From Pelomyxa schiedti (lineage: Eukaryota > Evosea > Pelobiontida > Pelomyxidae), in NCBI GenBank assembly GCA_020536535.1, contig JAHLWZ010000856.1, positions 1-64,000 on the forward strand: a DNA stretch of 64,000 bases, read 5' to 3'. Below, one piece after another: positions 35,569 to 45,479 of the stretch. Position 1 is the first letter of the stretch; every line of letters begins with the position of its first letter. A model generated the notes under the pieces. The model worked only from the letters and a program-made list of their open reading frames with translations, was not told the DNA's origin and did no database searches. The position numbers were made by a program, and so were the translations under genes.

Positions 35569-37258
35569 TTAGTTAGTTAATTGGGGATGTAATTTACTCC
35601 TCACATCACTCTCACTTCCTTGGAGAGGGGAAAATACCGGAACGGCGACCGGCGAAACCGGGTCCCCTATGGCTGCAAATGCACGAGCTTCCTCGATATC
35701 ATTGTGGCCTCTCTTATTCATTGGTGGTGCAAGTAAGGAGGAAGATGCGGTTGGTTGGTAGTCTGGTTCACTGAACAACCTGTAAGTTTTTTAAATAAAT
35801 GGAAGGAGGTGTACCCAACAGCTGTGCACAATTTTTTAAACCATTTTTCGTCTAGATATTCAGAGAGGATACCAAGAGCTGCTCGCGTCAATCCGCTTTC
35901 ATTGTCCACTGAGAAAAATTAAAACAGAGATTCACTGTAGGCCGATACCTGTTTGACTTACGGCAGCAAAATGCACAGAAGACGACCCACTGTAACAGAG
36001 TTGTGGTGCCAATTGCTTTACAGCTTGTTTGGTGGCTTCAAATTTCACTCCCATAAGCCACTTCATCACAAGCTCATCACTCAGTCGATAGTACAACTCT
36101 CCTGCGCCTGAAACTGGAATCAGAGATAAAAGGAATAGAAAGGTACATTCTGATGTGTCACACAGAGTCTTGATCTTGGTACATGAGCCACGCACCACCT
36201 CAGCCAGAGCGGGAAAGGCTTCACAGCATGTGCCGCAAACAGCAGTACTGGATTCACTTGATTCTGATGCAATTTGAGTTGGAAGAGGACAGTCAAGCAA
36301 ATCTTCCAGTGCAAGAAAGCTGTTCTGTCTCTATTTGGGTGTCAGTAAAAGCGGATCACAAGGAACGCTAAAGAGAGATACTTTCTTTTGAACAAGATTC
36401 ATCAAGGAGAGGCAGAATTACAAACAAAGGGTCTATTGGCGTTGCAATAATCAAAGTACCATCTGGGGTAAAAGCTTCTAAACGATTTGTAGTTTACACT
36501 GTTTTCCTATACCTGAAATGACTTTGTCTCCAATAAACCAAGAAGATGGTGTACAATTAGAAGTCTGCAGCTCAAATAACGATATTGTTGATCTCTTAGG
36601 TGATGGTGCTGTGTGTATTTGTTCACTACTGGTCGAGACTTGGCTTGAACGAGCTTCTTCCGAAAGTGCAGTGTTGCTGGGTTCTTTGTTGGATTGTAGA
36701 ACTGTAGTGTCCTCTGATTTGCTCGGTCTCGTTGCAGATGTTGGCGAGATAGGTGTTGTCAAAGTTTGGTCACCAGAGCTCGAGGTGTGGCGAGATTCCG
36801 AATTTGGACAAGTGGCAGCCTCACACGAGGTGGATTCCACCAAAATGCATTGCAAACACCGGTCGGCTGCCTGAGGGCCTGTCAATTCCCACTCTTCGTT
36901 AGGTGCATCAACAAACTGATAAGGTTGAAAAGAGGGAGGCTAATCCTCACATGGAGCGTGAAAGAATTTCGGGTTGGGCAGGGCAACGACTCTAAACGGC
37001 TTATTCTCATCAAGTGTCAGACCTGTGCTCATTAACAACAACAACAACAACAACAAAAAAAAAAAGCAGCAAACCCTGGGGTGCTATTAATACGCGGCGC
37101 TGGCGGCGATCTGCCATGCACCCGTCGTCCCGCCGCTGGCTCGACGACGTGGTCGTAGTGCGAGAGGCCAAGGAGGGAGGCGCAGTCCCAGAGGGCGTGG
37201 GTTCGTCAGCCTCGCTGCTCTCGCCACCACTGTCGGACGAGAAGTCGCTCCCACTCAT
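35569..37258 (-). CDS. RNASEH2B: Ribonuclease H2 subunit B
   Basis: The N-terminus MSGSDFSSDSGGESSEADEP is followed by QRRVLIAPQ and, after an intron, FRVVALPNPKFFHAP, matching the first beta strands of RNASEH2B. A Ser/Thr-rich insert (36560-36790) leads to SSWFIGDKVISG and the DPLFVI-type block across an intron, the family signature. The helical part has YYRLSDELVMKWLMGVKF, EATKQAVKQLAPQLCYSG, GLTRAALGILSEYLDEKWFK. The C-terminus is short and ends QLTN. With subunits A and C it forms the enzyme that removes ribonucleotides from DNA. An intron of only 35 bases near 36920-36960 is needed to keep the frame. Confidence 0.8.
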
Positions 37259-37434
37259 TTGATGGCGAAATCTGCAATCTGGTCTCGGTGCTGGGGATGA
37301 TGAGCTGTACCCCTCCTGGAGGAGGGTAGCTGCTAAAAGGACATTACATTGGTGGCGCGACATAAATGGGGACAAAGGTGTGACCTGGGAAAGAAAATAA
37401 CCCTAGTTTTGTTGTGGTTGGGATTAGTGGCATT

Positions 37435-38837
37435 TTATATGAGATGCTCAGCTGTTGCAAAAGTCTGCAGGTTGAAGGGGGAAAAGACTCCCTTCTCAGA
37501 AATAATGGCACTCACTAGTGTGGGTGGAGTGATATCGAAGGCAGGGTAGAATCCAGAAATACCCTCCTTAGCTGTGCGCACTCCCATAAAGCCGAGTGAC
37601 TGAACTATGCGTTAGAGAGCGGAAGGAGGGATGGAGGTACCTCAGTTGGATCCCGCAGCTCAATGTGAACATCGTTGACTGTGGGGTGCAGAGGAGAGGG
37701 TTCCCGCATGCAGTAAAACGGAATCTTGTGGTAATGTGCAGCAAGAGCAATTTGGAAAGTTCCGATTTTGTTGACCACATATCCGTCAAGGGTGATGATG
37801 TCAGCAGCACAAATGAAAACGTCGACCATTCCTCGAGACATTACGTAGGCTGGCATGTTGTCTGTGATTACAGTTGTAGGTATCCCAAGGTCATGCGCGC
37901 AACTGGCTGTAAGACGTGCTCCTTGTAAGAATGGCCTTGTTTCCGGGCATATGATAGAAATCTGCTTTTGGTAAACAAGAAGTAACTAAACACATGCTGA
38001 ACATTTTTGCCGGCTTCTTTAGCAAGAAGCAGTGTGAATGCTATATAAGTATCTGCAAAGCATTGGGTCAGAATTCGACAATTCTGAGGTAGGAGTTTCA
38101 CAACATTGGCAGCACTCCTTCTAGCCTAATCCAAAGCACCAATGAGGTCAATGAGAAAGAGTAGTGTGCTATACTGATGAGTAACTTGCATCCAGCCACT
38201 TTAAAACATGAGCTGCTGTGGCAGCTTCATAATCCTCACCATTAGACAGAGCCTAGTGATGGGGAAAATTTATCCAAAATGGTGAGAGTGAATTGAGACT
38301 CACGGCAATAGCTACAGTTTTTAGCTTGTTAACATGTTTTTCCATTGTGGCTGAAGTAGTTGGCCGGGCATGTGACAATTTGTATGCCGCCGTCTCAAGG
38401 AATTCCTTAGCCTGATCCAAAGCCTACGAATGGGAAAAGAGGAGTCAGTTCTAGCCCCATCTCCGCAGAAAAAAAGAGTCGAACCAGCGGCTTGGACAGT
38501 CTTGCAGCCAGAACCATACCCTGAGCAACAGCCACATATGGCCCCAAACTCTGTGTCACCATGTCTCTTACAGCGTTGGCAACATCTTCTACACTGCGGC
38601 ACACCACGAATCTGCCTTGTGCGTCAATACACACTTCACACAAATTAAATAAATAAAAATAATGCAAAAGTAACAACAGAGCAGGGCAATATGCCAAAAA
38701 AAAAAAAAAAACAAGTACTCAGTTCGTGCAGGGTAGCAACGCCTATCGAGGATAGAAACCGTCGACGTGGCACTATCAAACCTCGCCACGTTGTCATATC
38801 TAAGCAAAAACGGCATGCCTGCGTCCATGTGCTCCAT
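37435..38837 (-). CDS. MtnA/eIF2B-family sugar-phosphate isomerase (methylthioribose-1-phosphate isomerase-like)
   Basis: Starts MEHMDAGMPFLLRYDNVARF and SILDRRCYPARTE, like the N-terminal barrel of MtnA. VCRSVEDVANAVRDMVTQSL, RPTTSATMEKHVNKL, the central ARLTASCAHDLGIPTTVITD and the block VDVFICAADIITLDG, VVNKIGTFQIALAAHYHKIP, then VHIELRDPTEV and ISGFYPAFDITPPTLVSAII fit MtnA and its eIF2B relatives. MtnA acts in methionine salvage. The family GAD motif is AAD here, with the Asp retained. It could instead be a ribose-bisphosphate-type isomerase. It is the second of four tandem minus-strand genes. Confidence 0.8.
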
Positions 38838-39065
38838 CTTATTCTTCGAAACTGGTTTTATTGTTAAGAAGATAGCAGATTATAAGAAGTTGAAAAAGGC
38901 AATTGTTTGGACACTTGCACTAAACCAGGTTGTTGGACCTGTGGTTTGTGGTGAATTCGGTGCCGTCGTGTGGTGGTATTGGTTTAAATATAGGCCAAGG
39001 CATAAACCCCCAAATAATATTCCTGTGTGGTGTATTAGCTTGGTGTTGTATAAAGGTGATTGGGG

Positions 39066-40218
39066 CTACATGTTTGGAGGGACCCAGAAGAAGTCATGGA
39101 GATTTTTGTTGATCCCAAGATTGAAGCTATTTACAAATCTCTGAAGGGCAAGTTGGGAGAGAGTTTCTCAGTACAAAGATAATACCTCGCCTTTCTCTTT
39201 CAAGTACTGTCTTTCTTCACTGTTGATGTAAAACTCTATAGTTGTTTGGTTTGTGACCAGCAGAAAGACTTGCCACAGAAGTAGTGCTAGCACAGCAAAG
39301 GAAACACTCAAACAGAGTACATAGACAAAACTGGCAAAGCCACCTTTTAGAGTGTCCCGAAGGTACTCCTTAATGGAAAAGTCAATGGCGGAAAAGGAAG
39401 GAAGAATATCCTTACATGCCCGCTAGTTGTCACCATAATAGGTAACCCCATTGAGGCAATAATTGCACAACCGGTCACCATGTAAACAAGAAAGAGCAGA
39501 AAAAATCTGTGGTTGAAGAATCCAACACAATTTGATACCCACACTAGAAACAGTAAAACAACATATTTGAGCATCTCGGGAAAAAGATTACCACAATGAT
39601 GATCCATTCTCAGAACGCATCTGGTACACATAAGGCAAACAAAATAGAGAATAGAGCTTACCTTCCACACACTGAGCAGTGATGAGTCCTTGGCGGCTTT
39701 GCTAGTTTACCTAAGCAAGAGGGAGTTAATGAAAGCTGACACATTAGGTGCCCACAAGGTTTTTTTTATTGTGTACATTTTTTGCACCTGGGCCATTTGG
39801 GAGAACTCTGAGTTTCAATCGATGGTGGCATCCCAGGGTCAACAAGGACTGCCATTCTAGTAAAAAGAATTAAGAGAATTCATGGGAGCATCAAAGACCA
39901 CAACAACTAGTTGGCACGCAAAGGGAATAATTAAAGAGCAACAGCAGTATAGAATAGAACCAGGCATTAGAAAGAAATGCACTAGTACGCGTAGTTGGAA
40001 GCTATCCCCCAGGCCACGAGGGCATTGGAAGCAATGAACAACAGAGACACAGGGAATCGGGACCACGGCGTGATGCCCCACCACGGCAGAGTCACGAAGA
40101 AATGAGCCCACGCGCACAGCGGCACCAGAACACACACGCTCACGACCAGAATTGGCCCCAGGCAACGCGACCCGAGCCCCGACACGCCCCGGACAACTTC
40201 GGTCACCCTGTCGATCAT
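39066..40218 (-). CDS. DHHC palmitoyltransferase, ZDHHC16/6-like
   Basis: Two N-terminal membrane segments ([20 protein letters not shown] and [19 protein letters not shown]), then the cysteine-rich domain split by introns: [30 protein letters not shown] and [16 protein letters not shown]. The catalytic DHHC is intact; the residue after it is Val in place of the common Pro. Two more membrane segments follow ([20 protein letters not shown]) and [15 protein letters not shown] with [20 protein letters not shown], the TTxE and post-PaCCT-like motifs near the C-terminus. It attaches palmitate to cysteines of membrane proteins, probably in the ER or Golgi. Confidence 0.9.
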
Positions 40219-40520
40219 AAGTACCCTCCGCGCAGGGGTGTTAAACCCAATTCTGGGTCAAACAGAGCAGAAAGACAGAAATAGAGCTTGTTAAGATGGG
40301 AAGAAACTCTACCACCAGCCCTTCATGAATCACTTGAAGATCTGGAGCCACGAGGAAGTGTGGCAGGCGATCAAAAGACCTTCCTAGAACCGCTGTAAAA
40401 GAAAAGCACAAAAAAAGGAAAAGAAAGCATCAACATCATCAGAGGTGCCTACGCCGACAACAAACAAAACAAACGACAACAAAGTGTTTCGTTCCATTCC
40501 TTTATTTAAGTGTTGTTTAG

Positions 40521-42103
40521 ATGTCGACTAAACTTGCGGACAAGATCCCACCGGAAAAGGTGAAACCAATTCTTGACGCTCTATTGGAGGAGGACTGCAA
40601 CAAAATATGCGCAGAATGTCACTCCAGAGGTTTTTTTTTTTTTGTTTTTCTGTAGTGATGGTATGTCTAATTTATATTCTTGGCTCTTAGGCCCTAGGTG
40701 GACCAGCACTAACCTTGGTGTTTTCATATGCATTAAATGTGCGGGTGTTCACCGGTCAATGGGAACGCATATCTCCAAAGTCAAGAGTGTGTCTCTGGAT
40801 GGCTGGTACCCATACCAGCTTGCTGTGAGTTTTACTTTTCCCCTTAAAGACTGCTTATATATGTGCAGACTCTCCAAAAACTTGGAAACCACAAGGCGGC
40901 ACTCATATGGGAAGCCAACGTACCATCCGAGTGGCACAGACCATCAGATTCTGATCAATAGTAGCAATTTTTGTCAAAAAGGAGTCACCTCATTTGTTTT
41001 TTTAGTGCTCTTGAGCAGTGGATCCGAACAAAATATGAAAGAAGGGAGTTCTTCAGTAGAACAGCTGCCGAAGATATCCTTCCCGAGGTAACAAAGTTAG
41101 AAGCACACTACCCTCTCAAAAATCCAGCTTGCAGATGATCCCTATGCTGGGGCAAGAGCCGCAGATGTTTCTGTTTCCTCAGTCCGGTCTAAGGTATCTC
41201 TTTTACATGTCGTTTTCATCTTACAATCTCGTAGTCCGCACCAATCAAGGAGCCCACCCGTAAACCAATCCCAGAGCCTGTTGTTTCCAAGCCAACGCCG
41301 GAGCCAGTAACCCCAGCTAAGCCAGTCTCTACAGGCAAGCCAGTCTCAGCCGGGCCTGATCTTATTCAGTTTGCACCAGCACCACCGAAAGACGAACTTG
41401 CAGAATTATTTCACCAAAGTATGCGTCAGTATTCACGTACTTAGGCACTAATGTTAGAAGCACCAACGCAGGGGACACCAAATTTGATTAACATGGGACA
41501 GCCAAGTACACCAAACTTGATAAATATGGGACCAGCAGCCTCTCTTACACCGCAACAAATGATGCAACTGCAACAGCAACAATTACTGCAACAGCAACAG
41601 ATGATGCAACAACAATTAATGCAACAACAACAGCAACAACTAATGCAGAGATCAGGGATGACCACAGACCAGAAGATGACAAAAGATCAGATAATGATGC
41701 TCTATGGCAACTCTGGAACTGGAACTTCAACCATCCTCCCTACAACTCAAACAGCGCAAACTTCAGGTAAACCTAGAGGCAACTACAATGTCGATCTTAG
41801 TGCCCTCACTGGTGTTCAGCGGCCACAACAAACACCAGTGACCGTACCAACCTACCCTGTTTATACGTACGTGCTTTTTCCACTTTCCATAATTAACTTT
41901 TCTCCTTCCAAAACACAACAAACAACAAAACCAAACAGAAATCCTAATGTGATGTATACCCAAAACACCACTGGCTACCAGACCCCAGTTTACTACCAGC
42001 CGCCCACCCCTGGACACTATGGGTACTTACCCCTATGTTTTGAGCACATGTTTATCTTGTTACTGACTCTGCCAAAAAAAAAAAAAGGTTCAAGAAAGTA
42101 TGA
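40521..42103 (+). CDS. SMAP-like ArfGAP
   Basis: [20 protein letters not shown] starts the protein. The zinc finger is [11 protein letters not shown], then after an intron [20 protein letters not shown] with [13 protein letters not shown]; the catalytic Arg (HRSMG) is present. [31 protein letters not shown] and [14 protein letters not shown] complete the ArfGAP domain. The tail is Gln/Met-rich ([10 protein letters not shown], 41550-41650) and has repeated TPNLINMG. ArfGAPs of this class act on Arf1/Arf6 in endocytic traffic, and the Gln-rich tail is typical of SMAP proteins. The last exon is short; an alternative reading would run to 42179. Confidence 0.85.
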
Positions 42104-42250
42104 CCCTGGTGTAGGGCCCATTGCCTTTTTGCAAACCCCAACTGACAACAAACCAAACCGTTTTGCCAAAACCAAATAGACTTTTATTTTCTCTTACTCC
42201 TCTTGCTAATTTCGTTTTTCCTGCCGTTTGTTTTTGGTTTTTTTTTGGTG

Positions 42251-44702
42251 ATGTCGTCCAGTGCATCGACACACCGCGAGTCGGTGACGACGACGGGATT
42301 CTCGGGAACGACGACGTCGGTGGTGCACGGGGTCACGGACCGGCGGCGCCGCGAGGTGGAGACCATCAGGAAGAGCGACCGGCTGCGGATCCTGTCGTCC
42401 AAGCGGCCCCGCACCACGCCCCCCTTCGCGCCCTCCTTGCCCTCTGCCTCCTCCTGCGCGGCCACGCACGAGGCACCGGGCGGGGCGACCGGGAGCAGCA
42501 GCGAAGCCACGGGCACAGGGTATGCTGCCGCCACTAGTTCTACTGCGAGCGCAACGGGGACGGGGACGGGGTCGGGCACGGGAACGGCGAGCTGGAGCGG
42601 AGGCGGCGGGATGGGGGTCACCACGGGGTGCGGGGCCAGCGAGCACAACGGGGGAGGCGGGGGTGCGAGCACGGGGAAGCACACGGGGATGGAATTGGAC
42701 CATGGTGTGGGGTGTTTTTTTTTTTTTTGTTTGTTTGTTGTTGTGCTTGACCCAGTAACTCCCCTCCCTAGGTCCCCATGTTTCTTTTCTCCCTAGTGGT
42801 GGGGCTCCTATGCTGATGAAATCGGAGGGGACAACTGCGGACCAGCGTGCCGCGTCTGCAATTGCAATGCTGTCATCACCATCCCTTCCACAACAGAAAT
42901 GTGGGATGGACACACTTTGCCGTATGATGTCTGATACCTTTGAACCCCCCATTGATAAAGTCACCCAGCCCGCTACAATGCAAAGAATCCTGGTAGCACC
43001 GTGATTTACTTTGAATATATTAACTTTTCCCGCAAATAGAGCTATTTGACCGGAACTGATGCGGACTTGCAGCTGTATGCTACATGGTGCATTACAAGTA
43101 ACACACCACCTCAGTGCTTTGTGTTCCCCTAACCGTACACCCAGATATTGCTGCAATTGGATCTCACGAACAAACACAATCTATAATGCTTGCAGCACCT
43201 TATCTTATTGCTTTTCTTTCATGCCCAAATGCAGTTTCTTTCCAGTAGCTATGCTTCTACTTTGCTCAATAGAATTTAGGCACTCCAAGAACAAGCAAGT
43301 TGGGCACTTGGTAACATAGCTGGTGACAGTATCACGTTTAGAAATACAATTCGTGCAAACGGAGCTATTCTTCCATTAGTCTCTCTGTTGAAATCAAAGG
43401 TATGTGGTATTTATTCTGAAGAGGGAAGAAAACCCAAAAAATGCAAGGTACCAAGTGTTGTTCACACAGCAGCATTTGCTTTGAGCAATCTCGCAAAGGG
43501 GCCTGTTCCTAAAATTGGAGACTTCTTTTCAGCTGGAATTGCTCCTCTCCTTGTGTCCTGCTTCAGTTCCTCCGTTGCTAGTATTCTCCTCTTGCCTGCT
43601 CTCACACGCACACAGGATTCTTCCGTGCTTATCGAGATCGCATGGCTTTCCACCTATATGGTTGCATCAGAAGAGACATATGCAAACCAACTTTTGGAGG
43701 CTGGGTTTTTTCCTGTACTGGTGTGAATTTACTGGGTTCCCTTCTGTTACCACTCCTCCCTTATTCTAACAACCCTGATTCTCACAACTTGTTCAGGTTA
43801 ATACATTCGTTAATGCCGCACTTGATGAGCTCATCATCCCGTGTCTGAGAATCCTTGGTATGCATCTTAGGAAAAAAATATAGCCTTTCCAACCTACTAG
43901 GTAATTACATATGCCAGCAAACAAATGGTGATGACTTTACAAAGGCTTTGGTCTCAGATCCCAGGATGATTGATACTTTCAAGCGTTTGATTACATCCAC
44001 AAACACAAAGTTTATCCCATTTGAACTTGATTACAAGGCTTAGTCAACAATCACAGTACTGTGTTGAAAGAATGTGCATGGGTAATTTCCAACGTAGCTG
44101 GTGGATTAGAAGAATATTCTGATACACTGATACGAGAAGGATTTTTACCACCAATGGTTGAAGTTTTGGCAACAGCCAATTTTGATGCCAGAAAAGAGGT
44201 CCACTTACTTGGAAGAAGACCTGTTAGCTAACATGCACAAGATGAGCTATGCAATTGCGAATCTATGTAGAGAGAAACACGTAGAACTCGTAGTTGCAGC
44301 TGGTGCCATCTCCCCAATGTGTGAGCTCCTGGAGTCAAGTGCTCACGATAATGAAGTTCCCGATGTAATTATGTTCTTCTTGGACCAAGTCATGCACTTC
44401 CATCCCCAAGTATTAACCCCACCCAGAGCATTCTTTATTTCACTAACTACCACAACAGGGTACTACCTTGGTTGAGGAAGCTGGAGGCATCAGTGCTTTG
44501 GAGACACTACACTTCCACAAAAATCCTGAGCTCCATAGAAAAGCCTCTGCCCTTATTGATAAATACTTCACAGAAGAAGAACCTGAGGTACAAATTCCCA
44601 CTATTGCGGAGAACTAACAAGCCAAAAACACAGAACCCATTTGAGGACGACGAGGACACCAGCACACCCTATCCCGCTTGGCGGTTAACTGAAAAGAGTT
44701 GA
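42251..44702 (+). CDS. Importin alpha (karyopherin alpha) with a large insert after the IBB
   Basis: The N-terminus has an importin-beta-binding segment RRREVETIRKSDRLRILSSK. About 100 residues of Gly/Ser/Thr/Ala-rich sequence follow in exon 1. ARM repeats begin after 42800: LQLYATWCITS, QAIWALGNIAGDSITFRNTI, VVHTAAFALSNLAKGP, LIEIAWLSTYMVASEETYAN, LRILGNYICQQTNGDDFTKA, MHKMSYAIANLCREKHVELV and VEEAGGISALETLHFHKNPE. The AxxNLA/IWALGNIA pattern gives the Trp-Asn NLS-binding array, partly altered. The C-terminus NPFEDDEDTSTPYPAWR is acidic, as expected for the Cse1/CAS contact. It should carry NLS cargo into the nucleus with importin beta. Confidence 0.85.
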
Positions 44703-44763
44703 TGAAGTCCGAAGTGCGAGCGGGTCACCCTCGAATCTCTGAACTTAGATATACCCGAAAATT

Positions 44764-44925
44764 TATTGGACGTTTCAGTCAAAAACCCGCCACACAAACA
44801 AAAAACGAGAACTATCATCAAAATCAAACGAAATGCACTGGGTGCGCCCAGTGGATAAACTTGTTTTTTGTTGGTTGTTTTTATTTTTCATTCATTATGC
44901 CGTTTTTTGACTGAAACGTCCAATA
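44764..44925. repeat. Inverted-repeat element with perfect 22-base arms
   Basis: Arms at 44764-44785 and 44904-44925 are perfect reverse complements (starting TATTGGACGTTTCAGTC on the left), 118 bases apart. The interior has no recognisable coding content. The arms do not extend further. It could be a short non-autonomous transposon or the transcript-end hairpin of importin alpha. No clear target-site duplication is visible. Confidence 0.7.
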
Positions 44926-44977
44926 GCTCCAATTACTAAACTGCCATTGAAGTGCTCGAATTGTTCATCGCCACACC

Positions 44978-44995
44978 CGCCGAAAGTTTTCGGCG
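44978..44995. other. Tight palindromic hairpin between the two inverted-repeat elements
   Basis: CGCCGAAA and TTTCGGCG are perfect 8-base arms around a 2-base loop. It is the strongest small palindrome in this stretch. It could be a processing or binding site; a role is unknown. Confidence 0.5.
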
Positions 44996-45060
44996 ACGAT
45001 CATTTTCGCAGACCATCATGTGTCGTGGTTTTAGGTGCCGGAACGAACTTTTTTACCGAC

Positions 45061-45282
45061 GGGGTTAGTCCGACTGTGGGTAGTGCCCACTTGTAATGTT
45101 TTCGCAGCAGTACCACGCCACCGCACAACTGCATTAGAATCCGACGTAACAACAATTTCTACCTGTAATTTTCTTTTTCAAATTGTTCATTGAAATTCCT
45201 TCAATTTGGAGTTGGGAATTGGCTGAATAAAAAAAACACGAAAACATTACAAGTGGGCACTACCCACAGTCGGACTAACCCC
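45061..45282. mobile_element. MITE-like element with perfect 44-base terminal inverted repeats
   Basis: The arms 45061-45104 and 45239-45282 are exact reverse complements over all 44 bases. Each begins GGGGTTAGTCCGACTGTGGG on its outside end, and each arm contains its own small palindrome (GTGGG, 5-base gap, CCCAC). The 134-base interior is A+T-rich with no coding content. Size, perfect arms and lack of coding capacity fit a miniature inverted-repeat transposable element. No obvious target-site duplication is visible at the edges. It lies 200 bases upstream of the intronless GTPase gene. Confidence 0.7.
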
Positions 45283-45479
45283 TAAGTAGGAAAGCCTACT
45301 TCCTCCCACAGTTCGCCAGACATCCACCGACTGCACCTCAGCCGATTTGCACATACATGCACCCGGAGAAGCATGACTTGAACCTTCCACACTGAATTAC
45401 ACCTTCCACGTGCAGGCTCATAAGCGCGAGCAACACACACAACATTCACCTCTTATCCATCCTTGATAACAAGTCAACA

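Noticed and set aside
37030-37070. CAA/A microsatellite
   Set aside because: Short simple repeat inside an intron of the RNASEH2B gene; no sign of function.
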